A stretch of 64,000 nucleotides of DNA from Rugamonas sp. A1-17 (GTDB taxonomy: Bacteria; Pseudomonadota; Gammaproteobacteria; Burkholderiales; Burkholderiaceae_D), in the NCBI GenBank assembly GCA_025548565.1, contig JAJLPB010000012.1, positions 124,001 through 188,000 of the forward strand, written 5' to 3'. The notes under the pieces were generated by a model that had not been told where the DNA came from, did no database searches, and saw only the letters and a list, made by a program, of their open reading frames with translations. The stretch's first letter is position 1. Every line of letters starts with the position of its first letter. Made by a program: the position numbers and the translations under genes. Shown one piece after another: positions 10,266-19,304 of this stretch.

Positions 10266-12089
10266 ATGATCCAGGCTGCTTTCCCCAAACTGCTGCGCTC
10301 GCAGATCGCGTTCGACATCGCGCGCACCATCCGCGACGGCTTCGACAAGCACTACCGCCTGTTCCGGCTCACCAGCCAGCAGGCCAAGCAGCACTTCGAG
10401 CAGGGCGCCTGGCGCGTGGCGCAGCAGGCGGCGCGCGAACGCATCGGCTTCTACGACCGCCGCGTGCAGGAATGCGTGCAGATGCTGGAGGACGAGTACG
10501 ACCCGGCCGAACTGACCGACGAAGTGTGGCGCGAACTCAAGCTGCACTACATCGGCATGCTGTCCGACCACAAGCAGCCCGAGCTGGCCGAGACCTTCTT
10601 CAACTCGGTCTGCTGCAACATCCTGCACCGCCGCTACTTCCACAACGAATTCATCTTCGTGCGCCCGGTGGTCTCCACCGAGTACATCGAAACCGAGGAA
10701 GTGGCGCCGACCTACCGCGTCTACTACCCCGGCACGGACGGCCTGCACTACACGCTCAAGCGCATCATCACCAACTTCCAGCTGGCCACCAGGTTCGCCA
10801 ACCTGTCGCGCGACGTGGCGCAGGTCGAAGGCCGGCTGCGCACGCTGTTCGGCGGCATCAAGCTGGAGCCGAACCACCAGATCCATGTGCTGTCGAGCCT
10901 GTTCTTCCGCAACAAGGGCGCCTACATCGTCGGCAAGGGCATCAACGGCAACAAGGAATATCCGTTCGTCGTGCCCATCCTGCACAACAAGCACGGCGAG
11001 CTGATACTCGACACCGTGCTGTTCGACCATGAGCAGATCACGATCCTGTTCTCGTTCACGCGCGCCTACTTCCTGGTCGACATGGAAGTGCCGTCGGCCT
11101 ACGTGCAGTTCCTGCGCACGCTGCTGCCACGCAAGCCGCGCAGCGAGATCTACACCATCCTCGGCCTGCAAAAGCAGGGCAAGACGCTGTTCTACCGCGA
11201 CTACCTGCAGCACCTCAAGCACTCGTCCGACCTGTTCGACATCGCGCCCGGCATCCGCGGCCTGGTGATGCTGGTGTTCGCGTTGCCGTCGTTCCCGTAT
11301 GTGTTCAAGGTCATCAAGGATTTCTTCCCCGCGCCCAAGGAAACCTCGCGCGCGCTGATCAAGGAAAAATACCTGCTGGTCAAACACCACGACCGCGTTG
11401 GCCGCATGGCCGACACGCTGGAATACTCCAACGTCGCCTTCCCGCGCCACCGCTTCAGCGAAGAGCTGATCGCCGAGCTCAAGCATTTCGTGCCGTCGCT
11501 GCTGGAGGAGGAGGGCGACCAGCTCGTCATCAAACACCTGTACATCGAACGCCGCATGGTGCCGCTGAACATGTGGCTGACCAACGCCGACAACGACAAC
11601 GACGACGTGCAGATCGAGCACGGTGTGCTGGAGTACGGCAACGCCATCAAGGAACTGGTGGCCGCCAACATCTTCCCCGGCGATATGCTGTACAAGAACT
11701 TCGGCGTCACGCGCCACCAGCGCGTGGTGTTTTACGACTACGACGAAATCGAATACATCACCGACTGCAATTTCCGCGTGATCCCGGAAGCGCGCACGGA
11801 GGAGGAAGAGATGGCCTCCGAGCCGTGGTACCCGATCGGCAAGTACGACGTCTTCCCCGAACAGTTCGGCCGCTTCCTGCTGGGGAACGCCAAGATCCGC
11901 AAGTATTTCATGAAGCACCACAGCGAGCTGCTGACGCAAGCCTGGTGGCAGGCGCGCAAGCAGCGCATCCTCGACGGCTATGTGGAAGACGTGTTCCCGT
12001 ATCCGCAGCACATCCGTTTTTGCAATCAGCACACCACCCCACCGGCGGCCATCCAGCCGCCATTTATGGAGACTCTAGAAAATGAATGA
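10266..12089 (+). CDS. aceK: Isocitrate dehydrogenase kinase/phosphatase
   Basis: The 607-residue product is full-length AceK: QIAFDIARTIRDGF near the N terminus, the ATP-binding segment around GLVMLVFALPSFPYVFKVIK, and YIERRMVPLN and GDMLYKNFGVTRHQRVVFYDYD in the kinase domain. AceK phosphorylates or dephosphorylates isocitrate dehydrogenase and so splits flux between the TCA cycle and the glyoxylate bypass. It sits between liuA and a thiolase, overlapping the latter by 8 bp, not beside aceA/aceB as in enteric bacteria. This placement makes sense if leucine breakdown to acetyl-CoA calls for bypass control. Confidence 0.97.
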   Translation: MIQAAFPKLLRSQIAFDIARTIRDGFDKHYRLFRLTSQQAKQHFEQGAWRVAQQAARERIGFYDRRVQECVQMLEDEYDPAELTDEVWRELKLHYIGMLSDHKQPELAETFFNSVCCNILHRRYFHNEFIFVRPVVSTEYIETEEVAPTYRVYYPGTDGLHYTLKRIITNFQLATRFANLSRDVAQVEGRLRTLFGGIKLEPNHQIHVLSSLFFRNKGAYIVGKGINGNKEYPFVVPILHNKHGELILDTVLFDHEQITILFSFTRAYFLVDMEVPSAYVQFLRTLLPRKPRSEIYTILGLQKQGKTLFYRDYLQHLKHSSDLFDIAPGIRGLVMLVFALPSFPYVFKVIKDFFPAPKETSRALIKEKYLLVKHHDRVGRMADTLEYSNVAFPRHRFSEELIAELKHFVPSLLEEEGDQLVIKHLYIERRMVPLNMWLTNADNDNDDVQIEHGVLEYGNAIKELVAANIFPGDMLYKNFGVTRHQRVVFYDYDEIEYITDCNFRVIPEARTEEEEMASEPWYPIGKYDVFPEQFGRFLLGNAKIRKYFMKHHSELLTQAWWQARKQRILDGYVEDVFPYPQHIRFCNQHTTPPAAIQPPFMETLENE

Positions 12090-13281
12090 TCCTATCGTAA
12101 TCGTCGGTGCGGCCCGCACCCCCATGGGCGCCTTCCAGGGCGACTTCTCCGGCAAGGCCGCGCACGACCTGGGCGCCGTGGCGATCCAGGCCGCCGTCGA
12201 ACGCTCCGGCATCGACGGCAAGCTGGTCGAGCACGTCTACTTCGGCAACTGCCTGATGGCGGGCCAAGGCCAGGCGCCAGCTCGCCAGGCGCTGTTGAAA
12301 GCCGGCCTGCCGACCTCGACCGGCGCGGTCACCTTGTCCAAGATGTGCGGCTCGGCCATGCAGGCCGCGATCTTCGCGCATGATCAGCTGGTCGCGGGCA
12401 GCGCCGAGGTGGTGATCGCCGGCGGCATGGAATCGATGACCAACGCGCCCTACCTGGTGCCGAAGGCACGCGGCGGCTACCGCATCGGCCACGGCATGCT
12501 GTTCGACCACATGATGTACGACGGCCTGGAAGACGCCTACTCGCGCAACGAGAAAACCGGCGAAGGCCGTTCGATGGGCACCTTCGCCGAAGAGTGCTCG
12601 GCCAAGTACGAGTTCACCCGCGAAGCGCAGGACAACTTCGCCATCGAATCGGTCAAGCGGGCGCAGGTCGCCACCAGCGAGGGCTACTTCAAATGGGAAA
12701 TCGCGCCCGTCACTGTGACCAGCCGCGCCGGCGACACCGTCATCGACAAGGACGAAGGTCCGCTCAAGGCCAAGGTCGACAAGATCCCGACGCTGCGCGC
12801 CGCGTTCAAGAAAGACGGCACCATCACCGCCGCCTCGTCGTCGTCGATCAACGACGGCGCCGCCGCGCTGGTGATGATGCGCGAATCGACCGCCAAGAAA
12901 CTGGGCGCCACCATCATCGCCAAGATCCACGGCCACGCCACCTTCGCACAGGAACCCAACCTGTTCACCACCGCACCGATCGGCGCGGTCGAGAAGCTGT
13001 ACAAGAAAATCGGCTGGGGCACCAAGGACGTCGACCTGTTCGAGATCAACGAAGCGTTCGCCGCCGTGCCGATGGCCGCCATGCGCGACCTCGACATCCC
13101 GCACGACAAGGTCAACATCCACGGCGGCGCATGTGCGCTGGGCCACCCGATCGGCGCATCCGGCGCGCGCATCATCGTCACGCTGATCGGCGCGCTGAAG
13201 CGCACCGGCGGCAAGAAGGGCGTGGCGGCGCTGTGCATCGGCGGCGGCGAAGCGACCGCGATGGCCATCGAGCTGGTGTAA
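12082..13281 (+). CDS. Acetyl-CoA C-acetyltransferase (thiolase)
   Basis: A 399-residue degradative/biosynthetic-type thiolase. The nucleophile Cys89 lies in TLSKMCGSAMQ; the histidine and second cysteine lie in GGACALGHPIGASGAR and AALCIGGGEATA; NEAFAAVPMA is the oxyanion segment. In this cluster it most likely cleaves acetoacetyl-CoA arising from leucine after HMG-CoA lyase and CoA transfer. It begins inside aceK (8-bp overlap) and is followed 4 bp later by the SDR gene, so it belongs to the same operon. Confidence 0.94.
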   Translation: MNDPIVIVGAARTPMGAFQGDFSGKAAHDLGAVAIQAAVERSGIDGKLVEHVYFGNCLMAGQGQAPARQALLKAGLPTSTGAVTLSKMCGSAMQAAIFAHDQLVAGSAEVVIAGGMESMTNAPYLVPKARGGYRIGHGMLFDHMMYDGLEDAYSRNEKTGEGRSMGTFAEECSAKYEFTREAQDNFAIESVKRAQVATSEGYFKWEIAPVTVTSRAGDTVIDKDEGPLKAKVDKIPTLRAAFKKDGTITAASSSSINDGAAALVMMRESTAKKLGATIIAKIHGHATFAQEPNLFTTAPIGAVEKLYKKIGWGTKDVDLFEINEAFAAVPMAAMRDLDIPHDKVNIHGGACALGHPIGASGARIIVTLIGALKRTGGKKGVAALCIGGGEATAMAIELV

Positions 13282-13285
13282 GCGG

Positions 13286-13954
13286 ATGGCGACGGCACTG
13301 ATCATCGGCGCCTCGCGCGGCATCGGCCAGGAACTGGTCCGCCAGTACCTGGCCGACGGCTGGCGCGTGATCGCCACCGCGCGCAAGCCGGAAGACGTGG
13401 ACGCCCTGGCCGAGCTGGGCGCCGAGGCGCATGGACTGGACGTGACCAACGTCGAGGCCGTTGCAGGCCTGGGCTGGAAGCTGGATGGCGAGGAGCTCAA
13501 CGTGGCCATCCTCAACGCCGGCGTGTACGGTCCGCGCCACGACGGCTTCCCGCTGCAGTCGGACTTCGACACGGTGATGCACACCAACGTACTGGCGGCG
13601 ATGCGGCTGCTGCCCATCATCGCGCCGATGGTGTGCGCGGTGCGCGGCAAGCTGGCGGTGCTGTCGTCGAAGATGGGCTCGCTCAGCGAGCGCGGCAATC
13701 CAAGCGGCTCACTGTACCGCGCCAGCAAGGCGGCGCTGAACTCGGTGCTGATCGATACCGCGCTCAGCTTCGGCAAGCAGGGCGCCACCTGTGTCGCGCT
13801 GCATCCGGGCTGGGTGCGCACGGACATGGGCGGCGGCGACGCCGACATCTCGGTGGAGGAAAGCGCGGCAGGCATACGCGCAACGCTGGCGGCGCTACCC
13901 GCGTCCGACCGGGCGGTATATCGCAACTACGATGGCACAAGCATCGGCTGGTGA
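13286..13954 (+). CDS. Short-chain dehydrogenase/reductase
   Basis: A 222-residue classical SDR: the nucleotide-binding motif is ALIIGASRGIGQELVR, the NAG motif appears in AILNAGVYGP, the catalytic Ser lies in LSSKMGS and the YxxxK pair in LYRASKAALNSV. The substrate cannot be told; its place between thiolase and acyl-CoA dehydrogenase genes suggests a hydroxyacyl or carbonyl intermediate of acyl breakdown, but SDRs in such operons vary. It is 4 bp after the thiolase stop. Confidence 0.88.
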   Translation: MATALIIGASRGIGQELVRQYLADGWRVIATARKPEDVDALAELGAEAHGLDVTNVEAVAGLGWKLDGEELNVAILNAGVYGPRHDGFPLQSDFDTVMHTNVLAAMRLLPIIAPMVCAVRGKLAVLSSKMGSLSERGNPSGSLYRASKAALNSVLIDTALSFGKQGATCVALHPGWVRTDMGGGDADISVEESAAGIRATLAALPASDRAVYRNYDGTSIGW

Positions 13955-13978
13955 TTCAATAACGATAAACGAGACAAC

Positions 13979-15106
13979 ATGATACTGAGCGAAGAACACG
14001 AAATGATACGCGACGCCCTGCGCACGTTTGCACGGGAGCGCCTGGCGCCCAATGCCGCCCGCTGGGACAAGGAGCACCACTTCCCGAAAGAGGAGCTGAA
14101 GGAGCTGGCCGCACTGGGCGCGTTCGGCGTCGCGGTGCCGGAGGCGCTGGGCGGCGCCGGCATGGATTACGTGTCGCTCGCGCTGGTATTGGAAGAGATC
14201 GCGGCCGGCGACGGCGGCACCTCCACCATCATCTCGGTCAACAACTGCCCGGTGTGCAGCATCGCCATGATGTACGCCAACGACAAGCAGAAACAACAGT
14301 GGCTGCGTCCGCTGGCACAGGGCGAGATGCTGGGCGCCTTCTGCCTGACCGAGCCGCACACCGGCAGCGACGCCGCCGCACTGCGCACCACCGCCACGCG
14401 CGACGGCGACGAGTACGTGATCAACGGCGTGAAGCAGTTCATCACCAGCGGCAAATATGCGGACGTGGCGATCGTCATGGCGGTCACCGACAAGGCGGCC
14501 GGCAAGAAGGGCATCAGCGCGTTCTGGGTGCCGACCTCGACGCCGGGCTACATCGTGGCGGGGCTGGAGCAGAAGATGGGCCAGCACTCGTCGGACACGG
14601 CGCAGATCCTGTTCGAGAACTGCCGCATTCCGGCGGAGAATTTGATCGGCGAAGAAGGCCAGGGTTACAAGATCGCCCTGTCGGGACTGGAGGGCGGACG
14701 CATCGGCATCGCCTCGCAGGCGGTGGGCATGGCGCGCGCGGCGTATGAAGCGGCGCTGGCGTACGCGCGCGATCGCGAAAGCTTCGGCAAGCCGATCTTC
14801 GAGCACCAGGCGGTGCAGTTCCGCTTGTCGGACATGGCGACCCAGATCGAAGCGGCACGCCAGCTGATCCGCCACGCGGCCTCGATGAAGGACGCCGGCC
14901 TGCCATGCCTGAAGGAAGCGGCGATGGCCAAACTGTTCGCCTCGGAGATGGCGGAGAAAGTGTGCTCCGACGCGATCCAAGTCCACGGCGGCTATGGCTA
15001 CGTCTCCGACTTCCCGGTGGAACGCATCTACCGCGACGTACGCGTCTGCCAGATCTACGAAGGCACCAGCGACATCCAGAAACTGCTGATCGCCCGCGCA
15101 CTTTAA
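13979..15106 (+). CDS. Acyl-CoA dehydrogenase (short/branched chain type)
   Basis: This 375-residue acyl-CoA dehydrogenase has the FAD and substrate blocks AFCLTEPHTGSDAAALRT, NGVKQFITSGKYADV and IQVHGGYGYVSDFPVERIYRD. The catalytic glutamate is at the usual C-terminal place in CQIYEGTSDIQ, unlike LiuA, so its specificity is likely short or 2-methyl-branched acyl-CoA (for example from isoleucine or valine). It is the last gene of the first liu block, 24 bp after the SDR. Confidence 0.93.
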   Translation: MILSEEHEMIRDALRTFARERLAPNAARWDKEHHFPKEELKELAALGAFGVAVPEALGGAGMDYVSLALVLEEIAAGDGGTSTIISVNNCPVCSIAMMYANDKQKQQWLRPLAQGEMLGAFCLTEPHTGSDAAALRTTATRDGDEYVINGVKQFITSGKYADVAIVMAVTDKAAGKKGISAFWVPTSTPGYIVAGLEQKMGQHSSDTAQILFENCRIPAENLIGEEGQGYKIALSGLEGGRIGIASQAVGMARAAYEAALAYARDRESFGKPIFEHQAVQFRLSDMATQIEAARQLIRHAASMKDAGLPCLKEAAMAKLFASEMAEKVCSDAIQVHGGYGYVSDFPVERIYRDVRVCQIYEGTSDIQKLLIARAL

Positions 15107-15128
15107 CCCCACATTGGGGCTAAGCAAT

Positions 15129-15218
15129 TTGGGGTCAAGTCTGACATTCGGACACGAGCTCTGCCGTAAGCACGCGCTTACGGCAGAGCTCGTGTCCGAA
15201 TGTCAGACTTGACCCCAA
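15129..15218. repeat. Perfect 43-bp inverted repeat, family TTGGGGTCAAGTCTGACATT
   Basis: Arms at 15129-15171 and 15176-15218 are exact complements around a 4-base loop (ACGC). The outer word TTGGGGTCAAGTCTGACATT and the next GGACACGAGCTCTGCCGTA recur at 34192-34311. The repeat lies between the convergent ends of the acyl-CoA dehydrogenase and flavin reductase genes, where it could also act as a two-way terminator, though it lacks a long T-run. Confidence 0.93.
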
Positions 15219-15235
15219 GTTTATTGACCGCAAGT

Positions 15236-15811
15236 TTAGGTTTTGACTTTGGCGAGTTCGCCGATGGCGTAGAAGGTGCCGCCGGCGATGTAGTGCAGGC
15301 TGCGCCATTCCGGGCCGGCGGAGTCGAATTCCCAGTGGCCGTTGCGGAACACGCGGCTGTCGGCCCATGCGGAAACCACTTCGCCGATGAACAGGTCGTA
15401 TGTTTGCTGGTTGTGCGGCTCCGGCACCACTTTGCAAATCAGCCAGCCCGAGCAGCCCGCCACCAGCGGTGTCTCGTGGCCTTCCACATGAAACAGTTCG
15501 ACGCCGCATCGGGCCAGCTTGTCCGGCACATCGGCCAGGCTCATGCTGCCGACCGCGTGCGTCAAGTCGATCTGCGCGATGTTCGGCACCTGCAGCGCGA
15601 AGTAGCCGCTCTGCTCGACCAGCCCGCGCGTGCTGGTCGATTTGTCCAGCACCACCGTGATCTTCGGCGGCATGAAATCCAGCGCGCACGACCATGCCGC
15701 AGCCATCACGTCGACGGTGCCGCCATGCGTGGCCGAGACCAGCACCGTCGGGCCATGGTTCAGCAGGCGATACGCTTTTTCCAGTTCGACTGGCAGGATG
15801 TGTGGGTCCAT
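15236..15811 (-). CDS. Flavin reductase family protein
   Basis: The 191-residue protein has a flavin reductase (FMN-binding split-barrel) fold: LLNHGPTVLVSATHGGTVDVM at the N terminus, then TVVLDKSTSTRGLVEQSGYFAL and later HVEGHETPLVAGCSGWLICKV. Such enzymes reduce flavin with NAD(P)H or bind it as oxidoreductases. The ATG at 15811 is preceded by GGGAAGATTTG. That ribosome-binding region is a near copy of the 3' end of arsH 1 kb away (see the direct-repeat finding), which hints that this gene once followed arsH directly. Confidence 0.85.
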   Translation of the reverse strand: MDPHILPVELEKAYRLLNHGPTVLVSATHGGTVDVMAAAWSCALDFMPPKITVVLDKSTSTRGLVEQSGYFALQVPNIAQIDLTHAVGSMSLADVPDKLARCGVELFHVEGHETPLVAGCSGWLICKVVPEPHNQQTYDLFIGEVVSAWADSRVFRNGHWEFDSAGPEWRSLHYIAGGTFYAIGELAKVKT

Positions 15812-15835
15812 CAAATCTTCCCAAGTTGTCGGCGT

Positions 15836-16759
15836 TCAGCCGCGTGGAGGAATCACTTGCACAACTTTTCCGATGACGGACTTGGCCGGGACAAAACCCC
15901 AGATCCGGCTGTCGGCACTATTGTCGCGATTGTCGCCGAGCACAAAATAGCTCCCCGGCGGTACCTCGCATTGTATCGTTTCATGCTCAATGGAACATTG
16001 CTTCGGCAACTTGTAGACCTCGTCCCCAAACCATGCCGGCGCGTGGTCAACCAAGACGATGTCGTAACTCACCTTGCCGAGCTTTTCCTGATGCCGCGCA
16101 TAGTGTACGAGCTTTTCGGGGCCCAGGTATTCTCCCGATTTTGGCCCCAGCACATCGACACCATTCAATTGCAATCGCTTGTCGCGGTAGACGATTTTAT
16201 CGCCCGGCAAACCGACCAAGCGCTTGACGTAAGTCTGGGTCGGATCGCGCGGATAATCGAAGACGATAATATCGCCACGTTCAAGCGGCGCTGAAATCGG
16301 CGCGCTGCCGAGGCTGATCTTGAACGTGTTGTAGTGACCGTAGCCCCATTTCTTGACAATCAGATTGGCCCCCAGCGGCACATTCGGCACCATCGACGAC
16401 GAGGGCGCGCGGAACGGCTCGAAGAAGAATGCCCTGAATATGGCCGTCGTCGCAAACAATGCGACGAACAGGCCAGCCAGTCCATACCACCGCGCGTACC
16501 AGGGCCGAACGCCGTCGCCGCTGTGGCGTCCGGCCAGCTTGTAGGCAAACACTGCCCAGGTCACGCCCACGCCCACCGAGATAAGTGAAAACAGCAAGCT
16601 CGAATCCCTGCCCGGAACCATGAATTCCACGATCCCGACCGCAAAGCCCACCACCAGGCTGATCCCGGCCCAGCGCGGCGCCCGCACATAAAGAAAGCCC
16701 AGCGGCGCCACCACGAAGCCCAGCACGGCCGCGACCCATTTTTTCGGTTGAGTGTTCAA
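15836..16759 (-). CDS. lepB: Signal peptidase I
   Basis: A 307-residue S26 signal peptidase with several N-terminal membrane segments (about residues 7-26, 30-47, 55-74 and 92-110) and a periplasmic catalytic domain. The nucleophile is Ser122 in APSSSMVPN and the general base Lys179 in TYVKRLVGLPGDKI; the GDNRDNSADSR box is near the C terminus. It is alone here, without the usual lepA/rnc/era neighbours, so it is probably a second copy in the genome. Imperfect 20-bp direct repeats (15813-15832, 16839-16858) flank it. Confidence 0.93.
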   Translation of the reverse strand: MNTQPKKWVAAVLGFVVAPLGFLYVRAPRWAGISLVVGFAVGIVEFMVPGRDSSLLFSLISVGVGVTWAVFAYKLAGRHSGDGVRPWYARWYGLAGLFVALFATTAIFRAFFFEPFRAPSSSMVPNVPLGANLIVKKWGYGHYNTFKISLGSAPISAPLERGDIIVFDYPRDPTQTYVKRLVGLPGDKIVYRDKRLQLNGVDVLGPKSGEYLGPEKLVHYARHQEKLGKVSYDIVLVDHAPAWFGDEVYKLPKQCSIEHETIQCEVPPGSYFVLGDNRDNSADSRIWGFVPAKSVIGKVVQVIPPRG

Positions 16760-16836
16760 AATAATTCCTCAGAGCAAATTAATACCGCATCTTTGCACGA
16801 AAAGATTATCAACACAACAATCGCCTCTATCGTCGG

Positions 16837-17541
16837 CTAAATCTTCCCAAGTTGCCGGTTGATGGCCTTGACCGATCGCTCGTTGCGCTCGCTGTAGCGG
16901 TCGGTCAGGTAGTCGGTCCTGCCGCGCAGCAGCAGGGTCATCTTGAACAGTTCTTCCATCACGTCCACCACCCGCTCGTAGTAGCCCGAGGGACGCATGC
17001 GGCCGGCATCATCGAATTCCTTGTACGCCATCGGCACCGACGACTGGTTGGGAATCGTGAACATGCGCATCCAGCGCCCCAGCAGCCGCAGCGTGTTGAC
17101 CACGTTGAACGACTGCGATCCGCCGCACACCTGCATCACCGCCAACGTGCGGCCCTGGCTCGGACGCAGCGCGCCTTGCTCCAGCGGGATCCAGTCGATC
17201 TGGTTCTTCATCACGGCGGTGATCGCGCCATGCCGCTCAGGGCTGCACCACACTTGCCCCTCGGACCACAGCGACAAGGCACGCAACTCCTGCACCTTGG
17301 GGTGGTCTTCCGACACGCTGCCCACCATCGGCAACTCGGTCGGGTCGAAGATTTTCACCTCGGCGCCGAAGTGCTCCAGGATGCGCGCGGCTTCCTCCGT
17401 CAGAAAGCGGCTGAACGAGCGCTCGCGCAGCGAGCCATACAGCATCAGGATGCGCGGCGGATGATCGAAGTCGCCGACCGGCGCCAGCTTGTCCAGCGTC
17501 GGCGTGTCCAGCAGGGCTGGGTTGATGTTGGGCAGGTCCAT
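16837..17541 (-). CDS. arsH: Arsenical resistance protein ArsH (NADPH-dependent FMN reductase)
   Basis: The 234-residue flavodoxin-like protein matches ArsH: ILMLYGSLRERSFSRFLTEE for FMN phosphate binding, CSPERHGAITAVMKNQIDW and the C-terminal YERVVDVMEELFKMTLLLR. ArsH uses NADPH and FMN and is reported to oxidise trivalent organoarsenicals or reduce metals. It follows arsB by 9 bp at the end of the arsRCBH operon. Confidence 0.95.
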   Translation of the reverse strand: MDLPNINPALLDTPTLDKLAPVGDFDHPPRILMLYGSLRERSFSRFLTEEAARILEHFGAEVKIFDPTELPMVGSVSEDHPKVQELRALSLWSEGQVWCSPERHGAITAVMKNQIDWIPLEQGALRPSQGRTLAVMQVCGGSQSFNVVNTLRLLGRWMRMFTIPNQSSVPMAYKEFDDAGRMRPSGYYERVVDVMEELFKMTLLLRGRTDYLTDRYSERNERSVKAINRQLGKI

Positions 17542-17550
17542 GCAGACTCC

Positions 17551-18831
17551 TCAGTTAAGGCGCAGGGCCAGCGCCGCCAGCGTCACCAGCAGCACCGGCA
17601 CGGTCAGGCAGATGCCGACGCGGAAGTAGTAGCCCCACGAAATCTTGATGCCTTTGTTCTCCAGCACATGCAACCACAGCAGCGTGGCCAGGCTGCCGAT
17701 CGGCGTGATCTTCGGCCCCAGGTCGCTGCCGATCACGTTGGCGTACACCATGGCCTCGCGCGCCGCGCCGTGCGCCGTGCTGGCGTCGATCGACAGCGCG
17801 CCGATCAGCACCGTCGGCAGGTTGTTCATGATCGACGACAGGATGGCGGTGATGACACCGGTCCCCATCGCCGCGCCCCATACGCCGTGCTGCGCGCAGG
17901 CGTTGAGCGCCGACGTCAGGTAGTCGGTCAGTCCGGCGTTGCGCAGGCCGTACACCACCAGGTACATGCCCAGCGAGAAGACCACGATCTGCCACGGCGC
18001 GTTGCCGATCACTTCACGGGTCGAGATGCGGTGCCCGCGCGCCGCCACCAGCAACAGCATGGCCGCGCCGACTGCGGAGGTGGCGCTGATCGGCACGCCC
18101 AAATCCTCCAGCCAGAAGAAGCCGATCAACAGCAAGCCCAGCACCCACCAGCCGGTGACGAAGGTGGCGCGGTCGTGGATCGCGTCCTCGGGCCGCTTGA
18201 CCTGCGCCAGGTCGTAGTCGGCTGGGATGTCGCTGTGGAAGAACCACAGCAGCACCGCCAGCGTGGCGGCCACGGCGACGAAGTTCACCGGCACCATCAC
18301 CGCCGCGTAGCGCGCGAAGCTGACGTTGAAGTAGTCGGCCGAAACAATGTTGACCAGGTTGGACACCACCAACGGCAAGCTGGCCGTGTCGGCCACAAAG
18401 CCGGCCGCCATCACGAAGGCCAGCGTGGCCTTGCCGGAAAATTTCAACTCGCGCAGCATGGCGATGACGATGGGCGTGAGGATCAACGCCGCGCCGTCGT
18501 TGGCGAACAGCGCCGACACCGCCGCGCCCAGCAGCACGAACATCGCGAACAGCAGCTTGCCGCTGCCGCGTCCCCAGCGCGCCACATGCAGCGCGGCCCA
18601 CTCGAAGAAGCCGGCCTTGTCCAGCAACAGGCTGATGACGATGATGGCCACGAAGGTGCCGGTGGCGTTCCACACGATGTGCCACACCACGGGAATGTCG
18701 CCGACGTGGATCACGCCGGCCAGCAGCGCCACGCAGGCGCCGGCCACCGCGCTCCAGCCGATGCCCAGGCCGCGCGGCTGCCAGATGACGAGGGTCAGCG
18801 TCGCCAGGAAGATCAGGGAAGCGGCCACCAT
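17551..18831 (-). CDS. arsB: Arsenite efflux transporter ArsB
   Basis: A 426-residue polytopic inner-membrane protein of the ArsB/NhaD superfamily with about 11-12 hydrophobic segments, ANDGAALILTPIVIAML and SIMNNLPTVLIGALS being family landmarks. It exports As(OH)3 or Sb(OH)3. The start is the ATG at 18831, whose A is shared with the arsC stop codon (TGATG), so the two are translationally coupled; a longer in-frame N-terminal reading overlaps arsC and has no membrane character. Confidence 0.95.
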   Translation of the reverse strand: MVAASLIFLATLTLVIWQPRGLGIGWSAVAGACVALLAGVIHVGDIPVVWHIVWNATGTFVAIIVISLLLDKAGFFEWAALHVARWGRGSGKLLFAMFVLLGAAVSALFANDGAALILTPIVIAMLRELKFSGKATLAFVMAAGFVADTASLPLVVSNLVNIVSADYFNVSFARYAAVMVPVNFVAVAATLAVLLWFFHSDIPADYDLAQVKRPEDAIHDRATFVTGWWVLGLLLIGFFWLEDLGVPISATSAVGAAMLLLVAARGHRISTREVIGNAPWQIVVFSLGMYLVVYGLRNAGLTDYLTSALNACAQHGVWGAAMGTGVITAILSSIMNNLPTVLIGALSIDASTAHGAAREAMVYANVIGSDLGPKITPIGSLATLLWLHVLENKGIKISWGYYFRVGICLTVPVLLVTLAALALRLN

Positions 18832-19304
18832 CAGGACACGCTCAGGCCGCCGATGCGGTCCAGTTCCTGTTTGAGTTGGTTCTTGTCCAGACCCTGCGGC
18901 AAGGCCAGGAAGGCCTCGATGCGTGCGCGGATGATGCGGTAGGCGTGCTCGAACGCCGCCTCGATTTCTTCCTCGGTGCCGACCACATGGCTGGGATCGT
19001 CCACACCCCAATGCGCGCGCAGCACCTGGCCCAGATAGGCCGGGCAAGTCTCGCCGGCCGCGCTGCCGCAGACGGTGATGACGATGTCCGGCGTGACCGG
19101 CAAGTCATTCCACGATTTGCTGTAATAGCCCTCGGTGGAGATGCCCTTGCGCGCCAGCAGTGCCACCGCGCGTGGATGCAGCGCGCCCACAGGCTGGCTG
19201 CCGGCGCTGATGGCGCGCCAGCCCGCCGGCGCCAGATGGTTGAAGACGCCTTCGCTCAACACGGAGCGGCAGGAATTGCCGGTACAAAGAAAAAGAACAT
19301 TCAT
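18831..19304 (-). CDS. arsC: Arsenate reductase, low-molecular-weight phosphatase type
   Basis: The 157-residue product begins MNVLFLCTGNSCRS, the Cys7-x5-Arg13 P-loop of thioredoxin- or glutaredoxin-coupled arsenate reductases related to LMW tyrosine phosphatases, with VTPDIVITVCGSAAGETCPA supplying further cysteines. It reduces As(V) to As(III) for export by ArsB. It overlaps arsR by 4 bp upstream and arsB by 1 bp downstream. Confidence 0.94.
   Translation of the reverse strand: MNVLFLCTGNSCRSVLSEGVFNHLAPAGWRAISAGSQPVGALHPRAVALLARKGISTEGYYSKSWNDLPVTPDIVITVCGSAAGETCPAYLGQVLRAHWGVDDPSHVVGTEEEIEAAFEHAYRIIRARIEAFLALPQGLDKNQLKQELDRIGGLSVS

Noticed and set aside
10005..12032. 675-codon minus-strand frame opposite aceK
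   Set aside because: Antisense shadow; AceK on the plus strand matches its family from end to end.
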